Positions 9,086 through 17,950 are shown, counted from the stretch's first letter. The stretch is 64,000 nt of DNA from Mycobacterium sp. ITM-2016-00318 (GCF_002968285.2 NZ_CP134400.1:1302001-1366000), one strand, 5' to 3'. A program made the numbers and translations. Notes: a model not told the origin generated them from the letters alone.

Positions 9086-10288
9086 ATGAAAACGATCGCT
9101 ACGTTAACGAACAGGCGCGACGACTACGGGGTCCACGAGGGCTATCTGCTTCTCGCCGACATCTCGGGATATACCGCGTTCCTCACTGGCACCGAGCTGG
9201 AGCACGCGCACGAGATCATTCATGAACTGACCACGCTCATCCGTGAGCGCCTCGCGCCTCCCATGCGGTTTGTGAAGCTGGAAGGCGACGCTGTCTTCTG
9301 CCACGCGGACACAGAGACGTTTCGGGAAGGTGAGCGGCTGGTCGAGCTGATCGAGGCCTGCTACTTCGAATTCTCCAACCGCTTGCTCGACATGACGCGC
9401 GCAACGACTTGCCGCTGCGTGGCCTGCGCGGCCATCGGTTCGCTTGGGCTGAAGTTCGTATCGCATTACGGCAGCTATGTGGTCGAGCGTGACGACCGAC
9501 GCGAAGACCTCGCCGGACCGGACGTCATCTTGGCGCATCGGCTGCTGAAGAACACGATCAGCGACCACGACGGACCGCCGGCATACGCGTTCTTCACGCA
9601 CGCGTGTCAGCAGCATCTACCTCCGTCGTTCGAACTGCCGTCACATATAGAGATGTACGAGTCGTTCGGCGAAACCAAAGGCGGTGTGCATGATCTCGAT
9701 CCGGTCCTGAGCAGGATGCGGGAGGAGCGCCGCTTGTACATCAGCGCTTCCGACGCGGACTTCGAGATCCCGATCGATGTGCCGGTGCCACCGGCGGTCG
9801 CCTGGCAATACGTCGTTGATCCAATCGAACGACAGCGCTGGGCCTGCCGGCGGTACAACGAGGATCCAGACCAAGATGAGCGGAACCCAGAAGGTCGCCT
9901 CGGGCCTGGCGCGACGTCGCACTGCACCCACGGCCCTGGGCATCTCATGGCCTTCCGCGAGTTCATCGACTGGCGTCCCTTCGCTTACTTCACGTCCCGC
10001 GTGACAACGACGGTGGCCGGAGGTCTGCCCCGGTCTCTTATCGAGACGGTCGAATTCATTCCCCTGGGTGATCACCGCACACGGATCATCATTCGCTATC
10101 GGGCGACGAATCGGTCCCGCATGTCGCTGCTGGTGGGCCGCGCCACACGTGCGTTGGTCACCGGGTTGTGGCAGCGGAGGGGCAGCGACCTGGTCAGCAT
10201 CGTCGAGGAAGATGTCGCAGCGCTTCGGCTCGGCGGCAGAGGCGATCCACAACCGCGTGAAGCGCGTACACCAACGACTTGGCGCTGA
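9086..10288 (+). CDS. DUF2652 - SRPBCC fusion protein
   Basis: 400 aa. Residues about 18-200 match the DUF2652 family: GYLLLADISGYTAFLTGTEL, then FVKLEGDAVFCHA. These two motifs parallel the metal-binding FADxxG/FT and GDA loops of class III cyclases, so the domain probably shares that fold. Residues about 230-375 form an SRPBCC ligand-binding domain (PVPPAVAWQYVVDPIERQRW onward). A cysteine pair (TCRCVACAAIG) lies near residue 105. It has its own upstream region and lies between the two cyclase-STAND paralogues. No function is established; a link to nucleotide sensing is inference from domain and neighbourhood. Confidence 0.72.
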   Translation: MKTIATLTNRRDDYGVHEGYLLLADISGYTAFLTGTELEHAHEIIHELTTLIRERLAPPMRFVKLEGDAVFCHADTETFREGERLVELIEACYFEFSNRLLDMTRATTCRCVACAAIGSLGLKFVSHYGSYVVERDDRREDLAGPDVILAHRLLKNTISDHDGPPAYAFFTHACQQHLPPSFELPSHIEMYESFGETKGGVHDLDPVLSRMREERRLYISASDADFEIPIDVPVPPAVAWQYVVDPIERQRWACRRYNEDPDQDERNPEGRLGPGATSHCTHGPGHLMAFREFIDWRPFAYFTSRVTTTVAGGLPRSLIETVEFIPLGDHRTRIIIRYRATNRSRMSLLVGRATRALVTGLWQRRGSDLVSIVEEDVAALRLGGRGDPQPREARTPTTWR

Positions 10289-10345
10289 TCCGGAGCTCCT
10301 CAAGCGACCGCGCCGAATACCCGCCGGCACGGCGGCACTCGGGCG

Positions 10346-10434
10346 TCAAGCAGTCGGTCGCCAGAAGCCCTGAAAACCCTGACCTGCGTTCGTGGTTCGG
10401 ATCGACGACAGCTGTACCGGATCCCCCGCCTCAG
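10346..10434 (-). pseudogene. duplicated 3' tail of the NlpC/P60 gene
   Basis: The minus strand encodes the last 28 residues of the NlpC/P60 protein found intact at 13740-14834 ([10 protein letters not shown]...GFWRPTA-stop). The amino-acid identity is complete, yet nine codons differ, all at synonymous third positions. Upstream of the GAG codon the match stops abruptly. It is a truncated relic left downstream of cyclase 1. The synonymous-only differences suggest that it derived from a gene copy that stayed under selection after divergence. Confidence 0.85.
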
Positions 10435-10485
10435 CCAGTGATCAATAGGGGTGCAGGCGAGAACAGCGTCCCGAGTGCAATTTGG

Positions 10486-10497
10486 CAGACATGTCTG
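10486..10497. promoter_or_regulatory. perfect 12-bp palindrome before cyclase 2
   Basis: CAGACATGTCTG is a perfect palindrome ending 23 nt before the GTG start of cyclase 2. It lies at the duplication junction. It could be an operator for the newly placed gene, or chance; no regulator can be named. Confidence 0.3.
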
Positions 10498-10516
10498 ACC
10501 AGCGGTGACACGATAC
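10495..10516. repeat. 22-bp repeat, copy 2 (GTPase-2 tail fragment)
   Basis: Exact copy of 5729-5750. Here the ancestral GTG start is followed by ACA CGA TAC TGA, so it is immediately terminated, and cyclase 2 must begin at the GTG five bases downstream of the repeat (10521). This marks one edge of the tandem duplication. Confidence 0.85.
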
Positions 10517-10520
10517 TGAC

Positions 10521-13500
10521 GTGGAAGCCGGTCGGGACGCCCGCGATGATGGCCTGACAGCGGCGCAAGTGCCGTGCGGCTCGTGCGGGACTTATCTGGC
10601 CGCGGCGGCGAAGTTCTGTAGTGAGTGCGGCGCGCCCGTAGCAAATGCCATCCCCTTGGCGGAGTACAAGCAGGTGACGGTGCTATTCGCCGATGTGGTG
10701 CATTCCATGGAAATTGCCGCCGCTGTGGGTGCCGAGCGGCTGCGGGAGATCATGGCCGACCTGGTTGATCGTGCCGCCGCAGTGGTCACGCGTTATGGCG
10801 GGACGGTCGGTAGCTTCACCGGCGACGGGATCATGGCGGTGTTCGGCGCGCCCGCAGCTTTGGAGGACCACGCTGTTCGTGCCTGCCTGGCGGCATTGGC
10901 CATCCAGCAGGAGGCGGAACCGCTCGCCGTCGAAGCCCACGATCGAGACGGTATCGAACTCAAGTTGCGTGTCGGGTTGAACTCTGGAGAGGTGATCGCG
11001 GGCGAGGTCGGCTCGGGGTCTTTCGGATACACCGCTGTTGGTGAGCAGGTCGGGATGGCTCAACGGATGGAGTCGGTGGCACCGCCGGGAGGTGTGATGC
11101 TCAGTGCGTCAACAGCGCGACTCGTCGCAGGGGCTGTCGATCTCAGTGAGCCTGAGATGGTCTCGGTCAAGGGCAGTGCAGAACCGGTGCGGGCGCAACG
11201 CTTGCTTGCAGTCACCTCGGAGCGCCAGCGGGCTCTGTCTACGCAGTCGACGCTCGTCGGGCGCGAGCTGGAATTGCACACTATGACTGGCCTTCTCGAG
11301 CGTGCGATGAGTGGGCGGGGGGTGGTCGTCGGCGTGGTGGGGCCGCCGGGCATCGGAAAGAGTCGGCTTCTGCGCGAGATCACGGCTATCGCCGAAAGTC
11401 GGGGCGTCACGGTGATTTTGAGCAATTGCGAGTCCCATGGCGCGCAGGTCCCGTTCCATGCGGTCGCGCAAATGATGCGCAAAACGTTCCGAGTGTCTGG
11501 TCTCGACGGTGGCGACGCAAGGGTTCGATTGCGGCAGCAGCGTCCAGACATTGACCCCGATGATCTGTTGCTGTGGGAAGACCTCTTGGGCATCGCCGAT
11601 CCGAGCGCCACGCTGCCTCGGATAGACCCAGACGCAAGGCGGCGGCGACTGGCCGCGTTGATTAACACCGCGAATCTGCGTCGCACGCATCCGGCGTTGT
11701 ACATCTTGGAGGACGTGCACTGGATAGATGAGGCCAGCGAGTCGATGATGGCCGACGTCCTCGCTGTGATCGGTCAGACATACACGATGTCTGTGTCCAC
11801 TTACCGGTCCGAATATCAGGGCGCGCTGACCCGCGTACATGGCGCGCACACGATCGCGCTGACCCCGCTGACGGATTCCGAGACCTCTGGGCTGCTCGGG
11901 GAACTGCTCGGTCCCGACCCGTCGGTCGGCGACGTGGCCGCCACAGTAGTGTCGCGAGTGGGCGGTAATCCATTCTTCGCCGAGGAAATGGTCCGCGAGC
12001 TAGCCCAGAGCGGACAGCTGGACGGCGAGCGCGGCGGATACATATGTCAGACCGATGTTGCCGACGTGACGGTGCCCGCCACGGTGCAGGCGACCATCGG
12101 AGCCCGCATAGACCGCCTCAACCCGGTGGCGAAGCGCACCCTGAGTGCGGCGGCAGTGATCGGATTGCGTTTCAGCGCGGACCTTCTCACTATGTTGGCC
12201 GCCGACGCCGCCGTCGAGGAGCTCGTGGCGGCTGAACTCATCGACCAGGTGAGGTTCACCCAGGACGCGGAGTATGCGTTCCATCATCCGCTGATACGCG
12301 CGGTGGCTTACGAGTCCCAGCTGAAGTCAGACCGCGCCGAGTGGCACCGACGGGTGGCTGCTGTGATCGAAACACGCGAACCGGACGCAGCTGGGGATCA
12401 TGCCGCGCTCATCGCCGAGCATCTCGAAGCCGCAGGCGAACTCCGGGAAGCCTACGGCTGGCATATGCGCGCAGGGAGCTGGTCGACCAGACGCGACATC
12501 GCCGCGTCGCGAACGAGTTGGGAGCGCGCGCGACGGATCGCCGATGCGTTGCCGGACAACGAGCCCGAATGCACCACCATGCGAATTGGCCCGCGCGTCA
12601 GGCTGTGTGGTAGTGCCTGGCGGGGAGGTCTGTCGAACGTTGCAGGACTCGTCGAGGAGCTCCGCGAGTTGTGCGCGCGGGTGGATGACCATGCCTCACT
12701 CGCGGTCGGCATCACCGCGTTGACATTTCAGCTCGGCGCAGACGGACATCTGCGCGAGGCTTTCCAGCTTGCGTCCGAACAGTTGACGATATTCGAATCC
12801 GTCGAAGATCCGACGACGGCCATCGGCGCCGCCGCCGCGGCAGCCTCCGTATTGCACCAATCCGGTCAAGCGATGAAGGTGTTGCGATGGTCGCAGTCCG
12901 TGATCGATTGGGCGGGTGAAAATTCCGGTGAACGCGATGACAGGATCTCGAGATCGCCGTTGATCGCACTAGCGTGGGTCTTTCGCGGTATGGCTCGGTG
13001 GTATCTTGGCCGTCACGGCTGGCGGCAAGATCTAGACGATGCGGGTGCGATGGCCCCGAAAGCCGATCCGGTCACTCATCCCTCTGTCGTCGGGTGGAGG
13101 TACCTTGACGCGATTTCCCACGGCGTACTTAGAGCAGACGGCGAATCGGTGCGTGAACTGGAGGGCGCGCTGCGAATTGCCGAGGCATCGGGCGAGGACA
13201 CGTCTGTCGGAAACCTCAAGTACGCGCTGGGTCGGGCACTCGTAGAGCGGGATTCTTTAGCGGAGCGGGAGCGCGGAATGGCGATGTTGGGCGAGATTCG
13301 CGACATGTGTCTCAACCACGGGTTCTTTCGGATCAGAGTGCCCGTCTTGGACTTCTGCGCGGCACGTGAACGAGCCCGCGTCGGTGACTTCGACGACTCC
13401 ATTCCGGTGATGCGGCGCGTTACCGACGGCCTACTGCGGGATGGCCAGGTACTGCAAGGTGTTTGGATCTTGGCGAGATTGGCGGAAACGATGCTCGGAC

Positions 13501-13733
13501 GCGGCTCCGACACGGATATCGCCGACGTGCAGGACGTGGTCGAGAGTATGGCGAACTTGGCGGACGAGGTTGGTGGCGCGATCCGTGACATTTGGTTGTT
13601 GCGTTTGCGGACACTTCTCGCCCTGGCTCGCGGCGACCAGATCGGCTACCGGGATTACCGGGACCGCTACCGGGCGATGGCAGCGTCCTTGGGTTTTGAG
13701 GGCCACATGGATTGGGCTGGAGTTATGGCATAG
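10521..13733 (+). CDS. zinc ribbon - class III cyclase-fold - STAND ATPase protein 2
   Basis: 1070-aa paralogue of the 5739-8900 protein with the same order of parts. It has a zinc ribbon (CGSCG...CSECG), a cyclase domain (LFADVV, TGDGIMAVFG, GEQVGMAQRM), an ATPase with Walker A GPPGIGKSR and Walker B ILEDVHWID, and a helical repeat C-terminus. The substrate-lysine position is Ser (VGSFTGD) and the transition-state Asn is again Gly. The N-terminal half is very similar to copy 1, while the C-terminal repeats have diverged, as expected if the two sense different ligands. It starts at GTG 10521 because the ancestral start is closed by a stop. It is followed after 6 nt by the convergent NlpC gene. 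Confidence 0.85.
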   Translation: MEAGRDARDDGLTAAQVPCGSCGTYLAAAAKFCSECGAPVANAIPLAEYKQVTVLFADVVHSMEIAAAVGAERLREIMADLVDRAAAVVTRYGGTVGSFTGDGIMAVFGAPAALEDHAVRACLAALAIQQEAEPLAVEAHDRDGIELKLRVGLNSGEVIAGEVGSGSFGYTAVGEQVGMAQRMESVAPPGGVMLSASTARLVAGAVDLSEPEMVSVKGSAEPVRAQRLLAVTSERQRALSTQSTLVGRELELHTMTGLLERAMSGRGVVVGVVGPPGIGKSRLLREITAIAESRGVTVILSNCESHGAQVPFHAVAQMMRKTFRVSGLDGGDARVRLRQQRPDIDPDDLLLWEDLLGIADPSATLPRIDPDARRRRLAALINTANLRRTHPALYILEDVHWIDEASESMMADVLAVIGQTYTMSVSTYRSEYQGALTRVHGAHTIALTPLTDSETSGLLGELLGPDPSVGDVAATVVSRVGGNPFFAEEMVRELAQSGQLDGERGGYICQTDVADVTVPATVQATIGARIDRLNPVAKRTLSAAAVIGLRFSADLLTMLAADAAVEELVAAELIDQVRFTQDAEYAFHHPLIRAVAYESQLKSDRAEWHRRVAAVIETREPDAAGDHAALIAEHLEAAGELREAYGWHMRAGSWSTRRDIAASRTSWERARRIADALPDNEPECTTMRIGPRVRLCGSAWRGGLSNVAGLVEELRELCARVDDHASLAVGITALTFQLGADGHLREAFQLASEQLTIFESVEDPTTAIGAAAAAASVLHQSGQAMKVLRWSQSVIDWAGENSGERDDRISRSPLIALAWVFRGMARWYLGRHGWRQDLDDAGAMAPKADPVTHPSVVGWRYLDAISHGVLRADGESVRELEGALRIAEASGEDTSVGNLKYALGRALVERDSLAERERGMAMLGEIRDMCLNHGFFRIRVPVLDFCAARERARVGDFDDSIPVMRRVTDGLLRDGQVLQGVWILARLAETMLGRGSDTDIADVQDVVESMANLADEVGGAIRDIWLLRLRTLLALARGDQIGYRDYRDRYRAMAASLGFEGHMDWAGVMA

Positions 13734-13739
13734 AGGGGC

Positions 13740-14834
13740 TCAAGCGGTGGGCCGCCAGAAGCCCTGAAAACCCTGGCCCGCGTTCGTTGTCCGGATCGAC
13801 GACAGCTGCACCGGATCACCCGCCTCGATCATCTGGCCATTGCCGACGACCATCGCCACATGTCCGTCCCACACTGCGAGGTCACCGGGTCGCAGCGCGT
13901 TCTGGTTCACCGCCGCGCCGAGATCCTGTTCCTGAGCCAGGCGCGGGAGGTCCAGCCCGGCCTGGTGGTATGCCCACTGGGTCAGTCCGCTGCAGTCCAG
14001 TCCGACGCCGGGTGTGGTGCCGCCCCACACGTACGGGACGCCAAGCTGGGTCAGTGCGTGGCGAACGGCGTTGGCCGCCACCGGGTTCGGTGCGCTCACC
14101 GTGCTACCGTCCGGCAGGGTGACCGCAATGCCGTCGCCGAACTCTGCGGGCTCGGGCAGCGCGAGGCCCGCGAGCGAGGCCTCGGTCGGCGCGAGGCCGC
14201 CGGACGCTCCTGAGCCACCCGATGTACCAACGCCACCGGAAGTACCGAAGCCGCCGGGCGCACCCGAACCCGCGGGAGCGTCGAAGCCTGCCGACGGCGT
14301 GTAGCCGGCCGGTGTCGTCGGCGCGCCTGCCGGTGTCGTCGGCGTCGAGATGCCTGCGGCGTTCCCGTCGAGCTCGGTGCGCAGATCGTCGACGACGGCG
14401 ACCGCCTCACCGAGTGCCCGGCGGGCCTCCTCCCGTAGCTCTTCGGCGGCTCCCGGTTCATCGAGTCGCGCCTCGATGGCGGCCGCTCGCGCTTCGAAGC
14501 GATCGACGATGTCGCGAAGCCGAAAGCGGGCGCGCGCCACTGCATCCGCGGCATCGGCGGCGCCTGCCCGCAACTCCTCGATGCGCAGCGACAGCCGGTC
14601 GGCCGCGTCGGCGATCGTGGACATGAACTCGGCCGCGCCGTCCGCGCCCGCACCCGACCAGTCCTCAGCGGCTCGGCTCCAGCCGCCGCGCGTCGCCGCG
14701 GCGACATCGGCCAGCAGTTCGCGCACCTCGGCGAGCGAGGAGACCGGATCCCCCTGGTCCGCCCACCCCGGCCCAACCGACGCCGCCACCTCGCGAATCG
14801 GCGCCGCAAGCGCTGCGATCAGCCCGCTCGGCAT
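13740..14834 (-). CDS. NlpC/P60 peptidoglycan endopeptidase with WXG-like N-terminal domain
   Basis: 364 aa. Residues 1-150 are a helical bundle containing a W-x-G turn ([14 protein letters not shown], about 60-70), like WXG100-type export partners. A Gly/Pro/Ala/Ser linker runs from about 155 to 235. The C-terminal 120 residues are an NlpC/P60 domain with [20 protein letters not shown] (catalytic Cys near 281) and WDGHVAMVV (catalytic His near 325). No Sec signal peptide is visible. The start lies 2 nt after the stop of the EspC-like gene, so the two are coupled. It is probably secreted by a type VII system with that partner and cuts peptide stems in the cell wall. Confidence 0.85.
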   Translation of the reverse strand: MPSGLIAALAAPIREVAASVGPGWADQGDPVSSLAEVRELLADVAAATRGGWSRAAEDWSGAGADGAAEFMSTIADAADRLSLRIEELRAGAADAADAVARARFRLRDIVDRFEARAAAIEARLDEPGAAEELREEARRALGEAVAVVDDLRTELDGNAAGISTPTTPAGAPTTPAGYTPSAGFDAPAGSGAPGGFGTSGGVGTSGGSGASGGLAPTEASLAGLALPEPAEFGDGIAVTLPDGSTVSAPNPVAANAVRHALTQLGVPYVWGGTTPGVGLDCSGLTQWAYHQAGLDLPRLAQEQDLGAAVNQNALRPGDLAVWDGHVAMVVGNGQMIEAGDPVQLSSIRTTNAGQGFQGFWRPTA

Positions 14835-14836
14835 CG

Positions 14837-15124
14837 TCAGAGGAGACGGCTGCCGCGTCGGTCGGCGTCGGTGTACGCGTCGGCCACCACGCCCGTGCGC
14901 GACCGCGCCGAAGCCAGCTCCTCGGCGAGGAACGCAATGGCACGCGTCTCCGCAGCGATCGCGTCGACGAGCGTGTCGAGGAACCGGGCGCCGACCGGAC
15001 CGAAGGCGGCGACGGTGTCGGCACCAGGCATCGACTTCAGGGCATCGGCGGCATGGGACAGGTCATCGGCTTGATTCGAGCAGTGCGCCCCGAGCGCATG
15101 AATGGCATTCGTATCGACAAGCAT
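14837..15124 (-). CDS. EspC-like (DUF2580) type VII secretion target
   Basis: 95-aa helical protein beginning [21 protein letters not shown] central turn ([13 protein letters not shown]) separates two helices. The C-terminus carries Y-T-D-A-D ([13 protein letters not shown]), a match to the YxxxD type VII export signal. Size, helix-turn-helix form and position two nucleotides upstream of a WXG-like hydrolase fit an ESX secretion-associated partner. No Shine-Dalgarno is obvious before this ATG, so the start is less certain than the frame. Confidence 0.75.
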   Translation of the reverse strand: MLVDTNAIHALGAHCSNQADDLSHAADALKSMPGADTVAAFGPVGARFLDTLVDAIAAETRAIAFLAEELASARSRTGVVADAYTDADRRGSRLL

Positions 15125-15178
15125 GGCGATACGACGATCGTGCGCGCCGGGCGGTTCCCTGACGTTAGGGTCGGGCCC

Positions 15179-15802
15179 ATGGACGTTCGCGTCGTCGACC
15201 ATCCGCTCGCCGCAGCTCGGCTGACCACGCTTCGTGACGAGCGCACCAACAACGCGACTTTTCGCGAAGCGCTGCGCGACCTGACCCTGATGCTGGTCTA
15301 CGAGGCCACCCGCGACGCGGCGACGGAAAGCATTCCGGTCCGCACGCCGCTCGCCGAGACGACCGGATCGCGGTTGGCCAACCCGCCGCTGCTGGTGCCC
15401 GTGCTGCGTGCGGGCCTCGGCATGGTCGATCAGGCGCACGCTCTGATCCCGGAGGCACACGTCGGGTTCGTCGGCGTAGCCCGCGACGAGGAAACTCATG
15501 CGCCGACACCGTATCTGGAGTCCCTGCCCGACGATCTGAGCGCTCAACCCGTGTTCGTTCTCGACCCGATGCTCGCCACCGGCGGGTCGATGGTGCACAC
15601 CATCGGACTTCTGCAGGCCCGCAACGCCGTTGACATCACGGTGATATGCGTCGTCGTCGCACCCGAAGGGATCGCGGCCCTCGAGAAGGCCGCGCCGGAC
15701 GTCAAGCTGTTCACCGCGACGATCGACGAGCGCCTGAACGACATCGCCTACATCGTTCCCGGCCTCGGCGATGCCGGCGATCGGCAGTTCGGGCCGCGCT
15801 AG
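15179..15802 (+). CDS. upp: uracil phosphoribosyltransferase
   Basis: Converts uracil and PRPP to UMP in pyrimidine salvage. 207 aa, the length I recall for M. tuberculosis Upp. Visible signatures are [26 protein letters not shown], the PRPP loop [14 protein letters not shown] and the uracil-binding C-terminus [18 protein letters not shown]. The ATG at 15179 ([15 protein letters not shown]) is chosen; an upstream in-frame ATG adds non-family residues. Its TAG overlaps the stop of convergent pmmB in a shared CTAG. Confidence 0.96.
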   Translation: MDVRVVDHPLAAARLTTLRDERTNNATFREALRDLTLMLVYEATRDAATESIPVRTPLAETTGSRLANPPLLVPVLRAGLGMVDQAHALIPEAHVGFVGVARDEETHAPTPYLESLPDDLSAQPVFVLDPMLATGGSMVHTIGLLQARNAVDITVICVVVAPEGIAALEKAAPDVKLFTATIDERLNDIAYIVPGLGDAGDRQFGPR

Positions 15803-17439
15803 AACTTTCCGGCCAGGTCGGCCAGCTCTTCGGCCAGCTGTCTGGCCTCGGCCCGCGCGGCGTCGAGGTTTCCGTCGACGGACTTCCGACGAACCTCGAT
15901 GTAGGACTTGACCTTCGGCTCGGTGCCAGACGGTCGCACCGCCACCCGGACGGTGGTGTCGTCGTCTCCGCCCTCGAGGATCACCGCGTCGGTTCTGCGC
16001 TCGTAGGGCCGTACCGCCGCCAAGTCCGTCATCGCGACTTCGAAACCGCACAGCTTCCTGGGCGCGCTTGCGCGCAGCCGGGTCATGACTTCCGCGGCCT
16101 CATCGGCTCCGGCCACTGGCCGTGAGACCGAGAGCGTGGTGTGCACGCCGTGCGCACGAGCGAGGTCGTCGAGGGCGTCGAGAACGGTGCGGCCCTGATC
16201 GCGAAGAGCAACGACCAGGTCGCAGAACAACACCGCCGCGCTGATGCCGTCCTTGTCGCGCACCGAGGACGGGTCGACGCAGTGGCCGATCGCCTCCTCA
16301 TAGGCGTAGACCAGGGTGCATTCCGACAAGTCAGCGTCGGCCCGCGAGAGCCACTTGAAGCCGGTCAACGTCTGCACATGCCGGGCACCATGCGTCGACG
16401 CAATGCGAGCCAGCATCTGAGACGACACCACCGAGCTCGCCACCACGGCGTGTTCGGCGACCTCGCCCGGATCGATCTGAGAAAGGATGTAATCACCGAG
16501 CAGCCAACCGGTCTCGTCGCCCGTGAGCATGCGCCAGCCATCGGGTGTCGGCACCCCGACCGCACATCGATCGGCGTCGGGATCAAGCGCGATGGCGACC
16601 TCAGCATCGGCCTCGGCCGCGAGCTTCAGAAGCTCGTCGGTCACTCCCGGTTCCTCCGGATTCGGGAACGGAACCGTTGGGAAGTCCGGGTCTGGAGCGA
16701 ACTGGCTTTCTACTACCTGTACGTCGGAGAAGCCAGCTCTGACGAAAGCATCGAGCGCATATTCGCCGCCGACACCGTGCAGCGCGGTGAACGCCAGCCG
16801 CGCCGATCCATGTGTCCGACGCACCCGCGAGGCGCGATCGACATAGCGCTGAATCAGGTCCATGCCCGACGTCGCCACCGGGACCCGCCGGATCTGGTCG
16901 GCGTGGGGGGCCTTGCCGACCATTGCCTCGATCTCCCGGTCGGTGGGCGGGACGATCTGCACCCCGCTGTCGAAGTACACCTTGTAGCCGTTGTGCGACG
17001 GCGGATTGTGGGACGCGGTGATCTGGATGCCCGCGCTGGCGCCGAGATGGCGGGCGCCGAACGCCACCACCGGCGTCGGGACCGCGGCGAACATCAAGGT
17101 GACCATGAAGCCCTCGGCGGCCAGCACCTCGGCGGCGGCGAGGGCGAATTCCTCGGAGCCGCGCCTCGCGTCTCCGCCGACGACCACGCGTGAGCCGGCA
17201 TGGTCGCGTTCCTTGAGCACCTGCGCGACGGCCCACGTCGTCCGCAGCACGACCGCGAGGTTCATCCCGTCGGGTCCGCCGCGGATCGGTCCGCGAAGCC
17301 CTGCCGTGCCGAAGGTCAGCGGGTGGGCGAACCGGTCTGAGAGCTCTTCGTCGCTGCACGCCTCCAACTCGGCGACGGTCACCGGGTCGGGGTCATGGGC
17401 AATCCATTCATGTATTTCCGGTGAGCCGTCGCTCGTCAT
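15799..17439 (-). CDS. pmmB: phosphomannomutase/phosphoglucomutase PmmB
   Basis: 546-aa alpha-D-phosphohexomutase that interconverts hexose 1- and 6-phosphates. The phosphoserine loop [15 protein letters not shown], the metal loop [12 protein letters not shown] and the phosphate-binding [13 protein letters not shown] are all present. As in M. tuberculosis (Rv3308) it sits convergent with upp. Its start overlaps the MarR stop by 4 nt, so MarR and PmmB share a transcript. Substrate preference among mannose, glucose and pentose phosphates cannot be read from sequence. Confidence 0.93.
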   Translation of the reverse strand: MTSDGSPEIHEWIAHDPDPVTVAELEACSDEELSDRFAHPLTFGTAGLRGPIRGGPDGMNLAVVLRTTWAVAQVLKERDHAGSRVVVGGDARRGSEEFALAAAEVLAAEGFMVTLMFAAVPTPVVAFGARHLGASAGIQITASHNPPSHNGYKVYFDSGVQIVPPTDREIEAMVGKAPHADQIRRVPVATSGMDLIQRYVDRASRVRRTHGSARLAFTALHGVGGEYALDAFVRAGFSDVQVVESQFAPDPDFPTVPFPNPEEPGVTDELLKLAAEADAEVAIALDPDADRCAVGVPTPDGWRMLTGDETGWLLGDYILSQIDPGEVAEHAVVASSVVSSQMLARIASTHGARHVQTLTGFKWLSRADADLSECTLVYAYEEAIGHCVDPSSVRDKDGISAAVLFCDLVVALRDQGRTVLDALDDLARAHGVHTTLSVSRPVAGADEAAEVMTRLRASAPRKLCGFEVAMTDLAAVRPYERRTDAVILEGGDDDTTVRVAVRPSGTEPKVKSYIEVRRKSVDGNLDAARAEARQLAEELADLAGKF

Positions 17440-17948
17440 GGCTCGTGTGTTCCCACTTTTCCTTCGGGGTAAGCCAGCTTCCGCAACACGGGCGCAACCA
17501 GCATGAGCAGGTCGAATTCGAGGTCGGTGAGGTTTTCCCGCATGGTCGTGTTCAGCCAGGCGTCGCGCTCGGCGCGGTCGTCGGTGAGCAGCGCCACCCC
17601 GTCGTCGGTGATCTCGACCAGCTGGCGACGCCGATCGTCGTCATCGGGGCGGCGCGACACCAGGCCCCGGCTCACCAATTCATTGATGCTGTCGGTGAGC
17701 GATTGCACGCGCACGTGCAGGCGCGCGGCCACCTCGGCGGGGGTGCTCACGCCGGTCTGTTTCGCTCCTCGCGTGCGCGTGGTCTGTTTCGCTCCTCGCG
17801 TGCGCGTGGTCCGGCTGACCTCGCCGAGCACCTCCAGCTGAGACAGCGTCAACCCGTGATCGGGGCGGTGCCTGCGCATCTGCCTGGTCACGGCCATCAT
17901 CGACTCCCGCAACTCGGTGGCGGGCGATCCGGCGCGCACGTCGGTCAT
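17436..17948 (-). CDS. MarR-family regulator with a duplicated insert in its DNA-binding domain
   Basis: 170 aa. The winged-helix core is clear: LTLSQLEVLGEVSR, then VSTPAEVAARLHVRVQSLTD and the wing LVSRRPDDDDRRRQLVEITD. Between helices alpha-2 and alpha-3 lies TTRTRGAKQ repeated twice in tandem (residues 47-64). It is encoded by an exact 27-bp tandem duplication and is not usual for the family. The gene is divergent from the AbrB-type transporter, with a CCAAG-N6-CTTGG site two bases before the ATG, so it likely represses itself and the transporter. Whether the insert leaves DNA binding intact is unknown. Confidence 0.85.
   Translation of the reverse strand: MTDVRAGSPATELRESMMAVTRQMRRHRPDHGLTLSQLEVLGEVSRTTRTRGAKQTTRTRGAKQTGVSTPAEVAARLHVRVQSLTDSINELVSRGLVSRRPDDDDRRRQLVEITDDGVALLTDDRAERDAWLNTTMRENLTDLEFDLLMLVAPVLRKLAYPEGKVGTHEP
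17754..17810. repeat. 27-bp exact tandem duplication inside the MarR gene
   Basis: Two identical 27-bp units occupy 17757-17783 and 17784-17810, flanked by an extra GGT. Each adds nine in-frame residues. The core GCTCCTCGCGTGCGCGTGG also occurs with two changes at 34660-34678 in front of the crotonase gene, suggesting a recurring short sequence. Confidence 0.9.
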
Positions 17949-17950
17949 AA

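Noticed and set aside
15125..16051. Long upstream extension of the EspC-like gene on the minus strand
   Set aside because: It is antisense to upp and pmmB coding sequence; the family-like protein begins at the ATG at 15124.
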